Assembly: GCA_947500825.1 (NCBI GenBank) | Contig: CANMTR010000004.1 | Coordinates: 124,001 to 188,000 of the forward strand | DNA length: 64,000 bases | DNA from: an uncultured Paracoccaceae bacterium | GTDB taxonomy: Bacteria; Pseudomonadota; Alphaproteobacteria; Rhodobacterales; Rhodobacteraceae | Reading direction: 5' to 3' | Part shown: piece after piece, positions 37,942 to 46,683 of the stretch | Layout: each line of letters begins with the position of its first letter | How positions within the stretch are numbered: position 1 is the first letter of the stretch | Notes under the pieces: model-generated | What the model was told of the DNA's origin: nothing | Database searches by the model: none | The model's input: the letters and a program-made list of their open reading frames with translations, nothing else | Position numbers and translations under genes: made by a program

Positions 37942-40836
37942 TCACGCTTTTGCCGGGAGCGGTCCGAGCCCGGGGCTGATCCGGTCGCGCAGGAACGACA
38001 TCGGATGCGCGCGCAGGGTCATCTGGGTGGCGGCGTAGTCCCGGACCACCTCCTCGCCCGCGGCCATGGCGGGCAGGTGCACCTGCGGCTCGGCGATGCC
38101 CTCGCCGTCGAGGTCGCGGTCGAACAGGGGCAGGGGGCGGGTACCGGAGAGCGCCTTCGCCGCCCAGACCGCCTCGCGGCGGGAAAGGCCCAGCCCGGCG
38201 AAGACATCCGCCTCGGCCAGCGCCCGCAGGCTGCGCGCGGACAGTCCGGCCCGGCGCCACAGGTCGTGCACCTCGCGGTAGCCGTTGCCGCGCGCGGCGG
38301 GGATCCAGTCGGCCTCGTCCTCGCCCAGCGCGCGCACGTTGCGCAGCCCCAGCCGCAGGGCCAGCCCGCCCTGGCCGTCCGGCTCCATGACGTTGTCGCG
38401 AAAGCTCGCGTTGATGCAGACGGGCCGGACCTCCACCCCGTGCTCGCGCGCGTCCCGGACGATCTGGGCGGGGGCATAGAAGCCCATGGGCTGCGCGTTC
38501 AGCAGCGCGCAGGCGAAGATGCCGGGGTGGTGGCGCTTGATCCAGGCGCTGGCATAGACGAGCAGGGCGAAGCTCGCCGCGTGGCTTTCGGGAAAGCCGT
38601 AGGAGCCGAAGCCCTCGATCTGCGAGAAGCAGCGCCGGGCGAACTCGGTGTCGTAGCCGTTCTGCCGCATCCCCCGCAGGAACCGGGTGCGGAACTCGCT
38701 CACGTTGCCCAGCTTCTTGAAGGTGGCCAGCGCGCGGCGCAGCCGGTCGGCCTCCTCGGGAGAGAACCCCGCGCCCACGATGGCGATCTGCATCGCCTGT
38801 TCCTGGAACAGGGGCACCCCCATCGTCCGCGACAGGACCTTTCCCAGCGCGTCGGAGGGGAAGGTGACCTGCTCCTCGCCGTTGCGCCGCCGCAGGTAGG
38901 GGTGCAGCATGTCGCCCTGGATGGGGCCGGGGCGGATGATCGCCACCTCGATCACCAGATCGTAGAAGGTTTTCGGCTTCATCCTGGGCAGGAAGTTCAT
39001 CTGCGCCCGGCTCTCCACCTGGAAGACGCCGAGCGAATCGGCCCGCCCCAGCATCAGGTAGGTCTCCCCGTCCTCCGGGGGCAGGGTGGAGAGCGCGTAT
39101 CTCGTGCCGTGATGGTGCTCGATCAGGTCGAAGGCCTTCCTGAGGCAACTCAGCATCCCCAGCGCCAGCACGTCCACCTTGAGAAGCCCCAGCGCGTCGA
39201 TGTCGTCCTTGTCCCAGGGGATGATCGTGCGGTTCTCCATCGCGGCGTTCTGCACCGGGGCCAACTCGTCCAGCCGCCCGGCGGTGATGACGAAGCCGCC
39301 CACGTGCTGGCTCAGGTGCCGGGGGAAGCCGACGATCTCGGCCACCGTCTCCAGCGCCAGTTGCAGCCTGGGGTCGTCGGGATCGAGGCCCAGATCGCGC
39401 AACCGCTCCGCGTCGGGGCCGGTGCCGGAGGCCCCCCAGGTCTGGGAGGCCATCGCGGCCCCCGCCTCGTCGCTCATCCCCATGGCGCGGCAGACCTCGC
39501 GCAGGGCGCGCTTGGCGCGGTAATGGATGACGGTGGCGCAGATCCCGGCGCGGTGGCGCCCGTAGCGCGCATAGATGTGCTGGATCACCTCCTCGCGGCG
39601 CTCGTGCTCGAAATCGACGTCGATGTCGGGGGGCTCGTCGCGGGCCTCCGAGACGAACCGCTCGAAGACCATGGTGCCGACCTCGGGCGAGACGGAGGTG
39701 ACCCCGAGGCAGTAGCACACGACCGAATTGGCCGCCGATCCCCGCCCCTGGCACAGGATGCCGCGCGACCGCGCGAAGGCGACGATATCGGCGACGGTCA
39801 GGAAGTAGGGGGCGTAACCCAGCCGCGCAATGAGGGACAGTTCGCGCTCCATGAGGGCCGCGACCGAGGCGGACGCGCCGTGGGGGTAGCGGTTCGAGAG
39901 CCCCTCCCGCGCGAGCCGGGCCAGGCGCTCGTCGGCCGTCTCCGTCTCCGTCGCCTCGGAGGGGTAGTCGTGCCCGAGCTGCGACAGGCAGAAGGTGCAG
40001 CGCGCGGCGAGCCGGGCGGCGCGATCGCAGGCCGCGGCATGGTCGCCCAGGATCCGCCGCATCTCCGGCGGGGTGCGCAGGCGCTGCTCGGCATTGGCCA
40101 GTGCGATGTGGCCCAGGTCTTCCACCCTGACCCCGGTGCGGATCGCGGTCAGCACGTCGGCCAGGCGGCGGCGGGCCCCGTGGTGCATGATCGGCCGGGC
40201 GGTGGCGACCGTCGGGACGCCCAGCTCCACCGCGACGGCGGCCGCGCGGTCGAACCGCGCGGCGTCCTCTCCGTCGTAGCGGGGCGAGAGCGCGAGGCTC
40301 ACCTCCCCGGGGAAGCGGCGCGCGAGCCGTCGTGCCAGCCTCTTCCAGTGGGCCGGGCCGCCGGGATGCACGACCAGTTCCGCGCCCCCGCCCCATTCTT
40401 CCAGGTCGTCGAAGTCCAGGTGGCATTCCGCGTCGCGCGACCGCAGCCTGCCGGCCGAGATCAGGCGGCACAGGCGCCCCCAGGCGGTACGGTCGCGCGG
40501 TATCCACGTGACGGCGAAGCCGTCCGCGGTGACGATGCGCGCGGCCGGGATCAGCCGCGGCACGGTGCGGATGTCGGCGGAGGGGGGAGCCGGGCAATGG
40601 GCGGGCCGGGGCGGGCCGATGGGGTCGGCGGCGTCGCGCAGGCGCACCTGGCGGCGCAGCTCCTTCGCGTGCGAATGGGCGCGCACGATGCCGGCGACGC
40701 TGTTCTCGTCGGCGATGGCGATGGCCCCGATCCCGAGGAACCCGGCGCGGTCCACGTATTCCTCGGGGTGCGCGGCCCCGGTCAGGAACGTGAAGTTCGA
40801 CGTAGCGGACAGTTCGGCGGGCGGCGGACTCGACAT
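37942..40836 (-). CDS. dnaE2: Error-prone DNA polymerase DnaE2 (ImuC), lacking the C-terminal OB domain
   Basis: A 964-residue C-family polymerase of the DnaE2/ImuC type, used for mutagenic bypass of DNA damage. The N-terminal PHP domain is recognisable (SNFTFLTGAAHPEEYVDRA near residue 13). Palm motifs are present: GRGSAANSVVCYCLGVTS near 364, and PDIDVDFEHERREEVIQHIY near 394 with catalytic Asp residues. The fingers region and the YPSEATETETADERLARL segment are typical. DnaE2 proteins are usually about 1050-1100 residues and continue with an OB-fold domain after the RAHPM segment. Here the protein stops 16 residues after it, and the next 130 bases hold only the clpB promoter. imuA and imuB are not adjacent. 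A LexA box lies 11 bases before the ATG. Confidence 0.93.
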   Translation of the reverse strand: MSSPPPAELSATSNFTFLTGAAHPEEYVDRAGFLGIGAIAIADENSVAGIVRAHSHAKELRRQVRLRDAADPIGPPRPAHCPAPPSADIRTVPRLIPAARIVTADGFAVTWIPRDRTAWGRLCRLISAGRLRSRDAECHLDFDDLEEWGGGAELVVHPGGPAHWKRLARRLARRFPGEVSLALSPRYDGEDAARFDRAAAVAVELGVPTVATARPIMHHGARRRLADVLTAIRTGVRVEDLGHIALANAEQRLRTPPEMRRILGDHAAACDRAARLAARCTFCLSQLGHDYPSEATETETADERLARLAREGLSNRYPHGASASVAALMERELSLIARLGYAPYFLTVADIVAFARSRGILCQGRGSAANSVVCYCLGVTSVSPEVGTMVFERFVSEARDEPPDIDVDFEHERREEVIQHIYARYGRHRAGICATVIHYRAKRALREVCRAMGMSDEAGAAMASQTWGASGTGPDAERLRDLGLDPDDPRLQLALETVAEIVGFPRHLSQHVGGFVITAGRLDELAPVQNAAMENRTIIPWDKDDIDALGLLKVDVLALGMLSCLRKAFDLIEHHHGTRYALSTLPPEDGETYLMLGRADSLGVFQVESRAQMNFLPRMKPKTFYDLVIEVAIIRPGPIQGDMLHPYLRRRNGEEQVTFPSDALGKVLSRTMGVPLFQEQAMQIAIVGAGFSPEEADRLRRALATFKKLGNVSEFRTRFLRGMRQNGYDTEFARRCFSQIEGFGSYGFPESHAASFALLVYASAWIKRHHPGIFACALLNAQPMGFYAPAQIVRDAREHGVEVRPVCINASFRDNVMEPDGQGGLALRLGLRNVRALGEDEADWIPAARGNGYREVHDLWRRAGLSARSLRALAEADVFAGLGLSRREAVWAAKALSGTRPLPLFDRDLDGEGIAEPQVHLPAMAAGEEVVRDYAATQMTLRAHPMSFLRDRISPGLGPLPAKA

Positions 40837-40847
40837 GCCGCCACAAT

Positions 40848-40862
40848 GTTCTTTTTTTGTTC
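40848..40862. promoter_or_regulatory. LexA (SOS) box upstream of dnaE2
   Basis: GTTC-TTTTTTT-GTTC exactly matches the alphaproteobacterial LexA operator GTTC-N7-GTTC (GAAC-N7-GAAC on the dnaE2 strand). It ends 11 bases before the dnaE2 ATG, so repressor binding would block transcription. This supports DNA-damage induction of dnaE2. Confidence 0.85.
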
Positions 40863-40912
40863 CGTTGTGGAGTCGTCATGTCGGGTGCGGGGCAGAGAAA
40901 CCCGCGCGGGGG

Positions 40913-41389
40913 TCAGAGCCTGTCGCGGAAGGCGGCGAAGACCTGTTCGTAGACCTTCCGCTTGAAGGGGACGATCTGGTCGATCAGCTCCTCGGGGGGC
41001 ATCCATGTCCAGGCGGAGAACTCGGGATGGGCCGTGTCGATGTCCACGTCCGCGTCCCGGCCGCGGAACCGGCAGAGCAGCCATTTCTGCTTCTGGCCGC
41101 GAAACCGCCCGCCCCAGATCTTGCCGAGAAGCTCGTCGGGCAGGTCGTAGAGCACCCACTCCCCGGTCTCGGCCTCGACCTCGACTTTGTCGGGGGGCAG
41201 GCCCGTCTCCTCTTCCAGCTCCCTCAGGGCGGCGGTGCGGGGGTCCTCTCCCGGGTCGATGCCGCCCTGGGGCATCTGCCAGGCGCCGCTTTCGTGGTCG
41301 ATGCGCCGCCCGGCGAAGATGTGGCCGTCCGCGTTCGCCAGAACGATCCCGGCGCAGGGACGGTAAGGCAGATCCTCTCGTCGGGTCAT
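40913..41389 (-). CDS. rppH: RNA pyrophosphohydrolase (Nudix)
   Basis: A 158-residue Nudix hydrolase that removes pyrophosphate from the 5' end of RNA and thereby starts mRNA decay. The Nudix box is intact: [20 protein letters not shown] near residue 43, with the Glu-rich metal site. [20 protein letters not shown] at the N-terminus and WQMPQGGID before the box are typical of RppH. ATG 41389 follows AAAGGA; the frame is open to 41449 but the extension is not conserved. The length matches the family (about 160). Confidence 0.93.
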   Translation of the reverse strand: MTRREDLPYRPCAGIVLANADGHIFAGRRIDHESGAWQMPQGGIDPGEDPRTAALRELEEETGLPPDKVEVEAETGEWVLYDLPDELLGKIWGGRFRGQKQKWLLCRFRGRDADVDIDTAHPEFSAWTWMPPEELIDQIVPFKRKVYEQVFAAFRDRL

Positions 41390-41438
41390 CTCGGTCCTTT
41401 CCCCGGTGGTCTCGGCCCCGGACCTAATCCGCCGGTCC

Positions 41439-41459
41439 GGCCCCGCCACCGGCGGGGCC
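41439..41459. terminator. Hairpin between ctpA and rppH
   Basis: A 9-base-pair stem GGCCCCGCC/GGCGGGGCC with a 3-base loop. It lies 17 bases after the ctpA stop on the minus strand and has no T-run; probably separates the ctpA and rppH transcripts. Confidence 0.5.
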
Positions 41460-41476
41460 TGTCGGAAAGGGTGCGA

Positions 41477-42871
41477 TCATTCCGACGTGGCGCGCGCCTC
41501 CTGCTGCTCCTGCGCCTCGCGCACCACGTCGGGGCGCAGGGCGATCATCCCCTTCAGGATGTCGATGGCGTAGGCGAGCTGGTAATCCTCGTCGCGCAGC
41601 CGCGCGGCTTCCTCGGCCGCCTCCTGCTCCTCGCGGATGATCTCCTGCTCGTCGTCGCTGAGCAGGTCGTTGTCGAGCGCGCCGCGCAGGTCCGCCTCGG
41701 ACCGGCGGGGCAGGTTCGGGTTGCCCTCCTCCTCCTCGGCGGCGGCCGCGTCCTCCGGGTCGGTGGGAGGCTGCTGGACGACGACGTCGGGCGACACGCC
41801 GAGCGCCTGGATCGAGCGGCCGGACGGCGTGTAATAGCGCGCCGTGGTCAGCCGCATGGCCCCCTCGCCGCGCAGCGGCATGACGGTCTGCACCGATCCC
41901 TTGCCGAAGGACTTGGTGCCCACGACGATGGCGCGGCGATGGTCCTGCAGCGCGCCGGCGACGATCTCCGAGGCGGAGGCGGAGCCGCCGTTGATCAGCA
42001 CCACGATGGGCTTGCCCTGGGCCAGGTCGCCGTCGGTCGCGTTCACCCGGTCGCTGTCTTCCTGGGCACGGCCGCGGGTGGAGACGATCTCGCCCTCGTC
42101 GAGGAAGGCGTCGGACACCTCGATCGCCTGGGTCAGGAGCCCGCCGGGGTTGTTGCGCAGGTCGATGACGAAGCCGTTGACGTTCTCGATCCCGCCGGCT
42201 TCCTCCACCTGCTCGTTCAGCAGCTCCTCCATCTTGGGATAGGTCTGGTCGGAGAAGGTGATGAGCCGCAGCACGACCGTGTCGCCCACGGTACGGGCGC
42301 GCACGGCCGTCAGCTCGATCGTGTCGCGCGTGATCGTCACGTCGAAGGGCTCGTCGCGGCCCTCGCGCACGACCGTCAATGTCAGGTCGGAGCCCACGGG
42401 GCCGCGCATCATGTCCACCGCGTCGTCCAGCGTCAGGCCCATCAGGCTCTCGCCGTCGACCTGGGTGATGTAGTCGCCGGCCTCGATCCCGGCCTCGAAG
42501 GCGGGCGTGCCGTCCATCGGGGAGACCACCTTCACGAAGCCCTCCTCCTGGGTGACCTCGATGCCGAGGCCGCCGAACTCGCCGCGCGTCTGGGTGCGCA
42601 TGTCGTCGGCGTCGTCGGGGGAGAGGTAGCTCGAATGGGGGTCGAGCGAGGTGAGCATGCCGTCGATCGCGGCCTCGATCAGCTCGCCCTCCTCGACCTC
42701 CTCCACGTACTGGGCGCGGATCCGCTCGAAGATGTCCCCGAAGAGATCGAGCTGCTCGTAGACCGAGGAGCGGTCCTCGCCCTCCTGCGCGATCAGCGGC
42801 CCCGCCACCTGGGTGGTCAGGACGATCCCGGTCAGGGTGCCGCCCAGGGCGGCCATCGCGAATTTCCTCAT
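41477..42871 (-). CDS. ctpA: Carboxy-terminal processing protease (S41 family)
   Basis: A 464-residue periplasmic protease. The N-terminus (MRKFAMAALGGTLTGIVLTT) is a signal peptide or anchor. A PDZ domain lies near residues 95-175 (GLGIEVTQEEGFVKVVSPMDG). The S41 catalytic domain has the Ser in GGSASASEIVAGAL near 318 and the general-base Lys in SFGKGSVQTVMPL near 342. The C-terminal 90 residues are Glu-rich. ATG 42871 is chosen because the upstream extension to 43024 lacks a signal peptide. In related genomes this gene sits beside gpmI and a murein hydrolase activator; here only gpmI precedes it. Confidence 0.93.
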   Translation of the reverse strand: MRKFAMAALGGTLTGIVLTTQVAGPLIAQEGEDRSSVYEQLDLFGDIFERIRAQYVEEVEEGELIEAAIDGMLTSLDPHSSYLSPDDADDMRTQTRGEFGGLGIEVTQEEGFVKVVSPMDGTPAFEAGIEAGDYITQVDGESLMGLTLDDAVDMMRGPVGSDLTLTVVREGRDEPFDVTITRDTIELTAVRARTVGDTVVLRLITFSDQTYPKMEELLNEQVEEAGGIENVNGFVIDLRNNPGGLLTQAIEVSDAFLDEGEIVSTRGRAQEDSDRVNATDGDLAQGKPIVVLINGGSASASEIVAGALQDHRRAIVVGTKSFGKGSVQTVMPLRGEGAMRLTTARYYTPSGRSIQALGVSPDVVVQQPPTDPEDAAAAEEEEGNPNLPRRSEADLRGALDNDLLSDDEQEIIREEQEAAEEAARLRDEDYQLAYAIDILKGMIALRPDVVREAQEQQEARATSE

Positions 42872-43039
42872 CTCTGCCTCATCCTTGATCTGGCGCCCAC
42901 CGGCCCGACGGGCCGGCGCATCGACCGTGGCGGCGCACTTCACCGGAGGGGTAGCATAGACCTGCCGCCGCCCCGCCGATACCGGCAGAAAACACCTTGC
43001 CGGTTCCAAAATCATCACATTCACGTCGCTCGCGGCGGA

Positions 43040-44563
43040 TCATCGCCGGATCAGGCTTTCGCCGGTCATCTCGCCGGGCTGCTCCAGCCCCATCAGGTCC
43101 AGCAGGGTCGGGGCCAGATCCGCGAGGCGGCCGCCGGCGAGGCCCGCGCCGTGCGCGCCGCCCACGAGGATGCAGGGCACCGGGTTCAGGGTATGGGAGG
43201 TGTGGGGGCCGCCCGTGCTTGGGTCGACCATGGTCTCGCAATTGCCGTGGTCGGCGGTGACGATCATCGCCCCGCCGGCCCTCTCCAGCGCCTCGAGCAC
43301 GCGGCCGAGCCCGCGATCCACGGCCTCGCAGGCCGCGACGGCCGCGTCGATATCGCCGGTATGGCCCACCATGTCGGGATTGGCGTAGTTGCACACGATC
43401 AGGTCGTAGCCCGTCCCGATCGCCTCGACGAAGCGGTCGGTGACCTCCTCGGCGCTCATCTCGGGCTGCAGGTCGTAGGTCGCGACCTTGGGGGATTTGG
43501 GCATCGTGCGGTCCTCTCCCGCCTCCGGCTCCTCGCGGCCGCCGTTGAGGAAGAAGGTGACGTGGGGGTACTTCTCCGTCTCGGCGAGGCGGAACTGGCG
43601 CAGGCCCTGTTTTGCGACCCATTCGCCCAGCGTGTTCTCGAGCACCCGCTTGGGGAAGACCGTGCCGAACCAGGCGTTGTGGGCGGTGCTGTATTCCACC
43701 ATTCCCAGGCGGGCGGCGAGGTCGGGACGCGCGGAGACGTCGAAGGCGGAGAAATCGGGCTGCCCGACGGCGCGCAGAATCTCGCGGGCGCGGTCGGCCC
43801 GGAAGTTGAGGCAGAACACGCCGTCGCCGTCCACCATCCCCCCGTAGCCGGCGATCACGGTCGGGGCGACGAACTCGTCGGTGGCGCCGGCCTCGTAGGA
43901 GCGGCGGACGGCCTGCCGGGGATCGTCGGCCGTGGCCCGGCCCTCGCCGTCGACCATGGCGCGGTAGGCGCCTTCGACCCGCTCCCACCTCTCGTCCCGG
44001 TCCATGGCGTAGTAGCGCCCCGTGACCGTGCCGATCCGCACCGTGTCCGGCAGTTTGGCCTGCAGCGCCTCGAGGTGGCCCTCGGCCGATTTCGGCGCCA
44101 CGTCGCGTCCGTCGGTCATGGCGTGGATCGTCACGGGCACGCCCGCCTCGGCGATGCGGCGCGCGGCGGCGGCGACGTGATCGAGATGCCCGTGCACGCC
44201 GCCGTCGGACACGATGCCCATCAGGTGAGCGGTGCCCCCGGTGCCCTGCAGCGTCTCGATGAAGCGCACCAGGGCCGCGTTGGTGAAGAAGCTGCCCTCC
44301 TCGATCGCGAGGTCGATCTGGCCCAGGTCCATGGCCACGACGCGTCCGGCGCCGATATTGGTATGCCCGACCTCCGAATTGCCCATCTGCCCCGTGGGCA
44401 GGCCCACGTCGGGGCCGTGGGTCGTCAATTGCGACGACGGGCCGGCGGCGCGGATGCGGTCGAAGTTGGGGGTGCGCGCCAGCGCGGGGGCGTTGGCCTC
44501 CGTCTCGGTCCGGTCCCCCCAACCGTCCAGGATACATAAGGCGACGGGTCTCTGCGGTGCCAT
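43040..44563 (-). CDS. gpmI: 2,3-bisphosphoglycerate-independent phosphoglycerate mutase
   Basis: A 507-residue glycolytic enzyme that interconverts 3- and 2-phosphoglycerate without cofactor, using two Mn ions and a phosphoserine. It opens VALCILDGWGDR with the first metal-binding Asp, has NSEVGHTNIGAGR near residue 64 with the catalytic Ser, and the C-terminal metal cluster TADHGNCE near 445 and GPHTSHTLNPVP near 462. ATG 44563 follows GAGGAG; the upstream open frame to 44656 overlaps rlmH and is not conserved. Length is typical. Confidence 0.96.
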   Translation of the reverse strand: MAPQRPVALCILDGWGDRTETEANAPALARTPNFDRIRAAGPSSQLTTHGPDVGLPTGQMGNSEVGHTNIGAGRVVAMDLGQIDLAIEEGSFFTNAALVRFIETLQGTGGTAHLMGIVSDGGVHGHLDHVAAAARRIAEAGVPVTIHAMTDGRDVAPKSAEGHLEALQAKLPDTVRIGTVTGRYYAMDRDERWERVEGAYRAMVDGEGRATADDPRQAVRRSYEAGATDEFVAPTVIAGYGGMVDGDGVFCLNFRADRAREILRAVGQPDFSAFDVSARPDLAARLGMVEYSTAHNAWFGTVFPKRVLENTLGEWVAKQGLRQFRLAETEKYPHVTFFLNGGREEPEAGEDRTMPKSPKVATYDLQPEMSAEEVTDRFVEAIGTGYDLIVCNYANPDMVGHTGDIDAAVAACEAVDRGLGRVLEALERAGGAMIVTADHGNCETMVDPSTGGPHTSHTLNPVPCILVGGAHGAGLAGGRLADLAPTLLDLMGLEQPGEMTGESLIRR

Positions 44564-44627
44564 GGGTGCTCCTCGTGGGCGATCGCCCGTCAGACCTAGC
44601 GCGGTCGTGCGGGCGTGGGAACCGCCC

Positions 44628-45098
44628 TCAGGCGCGGTGATACGGCGTGCCCGCAAGGATCGACGCCGCGCGGTAGAGTTGCTCGGCCAGCATGACGCGC
44701 GCCAGCATGTGGGGCCATACCATCGGGCCGAAGCTCAAGGACATCTCCGCGCGGTCGCGCATGTCCCGGGACAGCCCGTCCGCCCCGCCGATGACGAAGG
44801 CGACGCCCGGTCGCGCCTCGTCGCGCCACCGGCCGATCCGGTCCGCGAGCTGGGGCGAGGAGAGCGTGCGCCCCCGCTCGTCGAGGGCCACCAGGACGTC
44901 GCCGTCGGGGACCGCCCGGGCCAGTGCCGCGGCCTCGTCCCCCGGGCCCGACAGCTTGCGCGTCTCGATCCCGGTCTCGGACAGGGGGCCGAGGCCCAAA
45001 GGGCGCCCGGTCCTGTCGAACCGGGCGACGTAATCGTCGATCAGGTCGCGCTCGGGGCCGGCGCGCAACCGGCCCACGGCGCAGATGGTCAGGCGCAC
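44628..45098 (-). CDS. rlmH: 23S rRNA (pseudouridine1915-N3)-methyltransferase RlmH
   Basis: A 156-residue SPOUT methyltransferase that methylates pseudouridine 1915 in helix 69 of 23S rRNA. The SAM-knot region is clear: VALDERGRTLSSPQLADRI near residue 69 and FVIGGADGLSRDMRDRAE near 100, ending MLAEQLYRAASILAGTPYHRA with the conserved C-terminal YHR. It starts 1 base after the rsfS stop. The rsfS-rlmH pair is conserved in many bacteria. Confidence 0.96.
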   Translation of the reverse strand: MRLTICAVGRLRAGPERDLIDDYVARFDRTGRPLGLGPLSETGIETRKLSGPGDEAAALARAVPDGDVLVALDERGRTLSSPQLADRIGRWRDEARPGVAFVIGGADGLSRDMRDRAEMSLSFGPMVWPHMLARVMLAEQLYRAASILAGTPYHRA

Positions 45099-45099
45099 C

Positions 45100-45468
45100 T
45101 CAGTAGCGGGCCGCCGCCTGCTCGGGGCTCAGCCACATCTTCTCGAGCTGGTAGAAGTCGCGAACCTCGGGGCGAAAGACGTGGACGATCACGTCGCCCG
45201 CGTCGATCAGGACCCAGTCGCCGCCGTCCTTCCCCTCGACCTTGGCCGAGATGCCGTGGTCGCGCTTGAGCCGTTCGGTCAGCCGGTCGCTGATCGACAC
45301 GACCTGGCGCGAGGAGCGGCCGGAACAGACGATCATGAAATCGGCCATCTCGGACTTGCCGCGCAGGTCGATCTGCACGATGTCGAGTGCCTTGTCGTCG
45401 TCGAGCGACGTCAGGACATGGGCCAGCAGGGCATCGCCCTTGGGCGCGGTTTCGGCCGCCGGGCTCAT
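45100..45468 (-). CDS. rsfS: Ribosome silencing factor RsfS
   Basis: A 122-residue RsfS/Iojap protein that binds L14 of the large subunit and blocks subunit joining under starvation. Family motifs are DDDKALDIVQIDLRGKSEMA near residue 23, DFMIVCSGRSSRQV near 43 and GDWVLIDAGDVIVHVF near 82. ATG 45468 gives the usual family length, though its ribosome site is weak (GCGGA). First gene of a minus-strand run with rlmH and gpmI. Confidence 0.95.
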   Translation of the reverse strand: MSPAAETAPKGDALLAHVLTSLDDDKALDIVQIDLRGKSEMADFMIVCSGRSSRQVVSISDRLTERLKRDHGISAKVEGKDGGDWVLIDAGDVIVHVFRPEVRDFYQLEKMWLSPEQAAARY

Positions 45469-45633
45469 TCCGCGCGGCCCGTCTGCGACACCGGTAAGGG
45501 CCGCAAGATCTGCAACAGACAGGACATCGTCCTCCTTCTGGATGCGCCGTCGAACCCCGGCGCCGGGTATCCATCATCATAAGGTCTCCGCGCGGCGATT
45601 CCAAGATTTCCGCGCATCCCGCCTATCGCGCCG

Positions 45634-45653
45634 CTGTTGCCGAACGGTAACAG
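45634..45653. promoter_or_regulatory. Inverted repeat in the rsfS/BrkB divergent region
   Basis: CTGTTGCC-GAAC-GGTAACAG pairs over 8 positions (one G-T). It lies 27 bases before the BrkB-like start and in the 212-base gap shared with rsfS. It could be an operator or the hairpin of a leader; nothing else stands out in this gap. Confidence 0.35.
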
Positions 45654-45680
45654 TCTGCGACCCCCGAGCGGGAGGGCCGC

Positions 45681-46682
45681 GTGAACCGCTCCGTCTTGCC
45701 GCTATGTTGCGCGTCCATGAGCATCGCGCGGAATTCCGTCGGCCGGACACGGCCGATCCAGCGGCTGGTCTTCGGGCCCGACATCGGGTGGCGGGCCTGG
45801 GTCTCGGCCTGCCGGGCCGTGGTCACGGGCATGAACGACAGCAATATCGGGCTGATCTCGGCCGGGATCGCCTTCTACGGGATGCTGGCGATCTTTCCGA
45901 CCGTGGCGGCGATCATCGCCATATGGGGCTTCTTCGCCGATCCGGTCGACGTCTACGAGCAGCTCGCCACCATGAAGGGGATCGTCCCGGCGGATGCCTA
46001 CACCATCCTCGACACGCAGATCACCTCGCTGGTGACGGCCAACAGCTCCACCCTGGGTTGGACCACGGGGATCTCCCTGGGCGCGGCGCTCTGGTCGTCG
46101 CGGGCGGGCGTCGCGGCTCTCATCCGCGGTCTGAACGCGATCTACCGGGAGAAGAACCGGATCGGCTTGCGACAGATTGCCGCGGCCTTCGGCGTCACGT
46201 TCCTGCTGATCGCGGTGGCCCTCGTGGCGCTGATGTCCGTGGTGGTCCTGCCGATCCTGCTGACGGTGCTGCCGCTGGGCCCGATCACCGCCTTCCTCGT
46301 CGCCTCGGTGAGGTGGGTCGTCGCTCTCGCGGTGGTGATCGTGGGGATCGGCGTCCTCTACCGCTTCGGCCCGAACCGGCGCAAGGCGCGGATGGCGTGG
46401 CTGACGCCCGGAGCGCTCGTGGCCGTGGTGATCTGGGGCGCGATCTCCTACGGCTTCTCCTACTACCTGTCGAATTTCGGCAACTACAACGAGGTCTACG
46501 GCGCCCTCGGGGCCGTCGTGGCCTTGTTGATGTGGCTCTATCTCAGTGCCTATTCGGTTCTTCTCGGGGCCGCCCTCAACGCCGAGCTGGAACTCAGGAC
46601 GCGGGAGGATTCGACCGTCGGTCAGCCCCGCCCGATGGGCGAGCGGCGGGCCGCCGTCGCGGATACGTATATCGGGGAGTAG
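45681..46682 (+). CDS. YihY/BrkB-family inner-membrane protein
   Basis: A 333-residue polytopic membrane protein of the YihY/BrkB family (once called RNase BN). It has six hydrophobic helices and the family segments ISAGIAFYGMLAIFPTVAA near residue 59, GWTTGISLGAALWSSRAG near 126 and YGALGAVVALLMWLYLSAY near 274. Function is uncertain; members have been linked to serum resistance and stress tolerance. The start at 45681 or the Met at 45717 are both possible. It converges with the Crp/Fnr gene with 1 base between the stops. Confidence 0.88.
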   Translation: MNRSVLPLCCASMSIARNSVGRTRPIQRLVFGPDIGWRAWVSACRAVVTGMNDSNIGLISAGIAFYGMLAIFPTVAAIIAIWGFFADPVDVYEQLATMKGIVPADAYTILDTQITSLVTANSSTLGWTTGISLGAALWSSRAGVAALIRGLNAIYREKNRIGLRQIAAAFGVTFLLIAVALVALMSVVVLPILLTVLPLGPITAFLVASVRWVVALAVVIVGIGVLYRFGPNRRKARMAWLTPGALVAVVIWGAISYGFSYYLSNFGNYNEVYGALGAVVALLMWLYLSAYSVLLGAALNAELELRTREDSTVGQPRPMGERRAAVADTYIGE

Positions 46683-46683
46683 C

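Noticed and set aside
40508-44539. A 1343-codon plus-strand open frame over rppH, ctpA and gpmI
   Set aside because: Same explanation: the three minus-strand genes have clear catalytic motifs and ribosome sites, and this frame has none.
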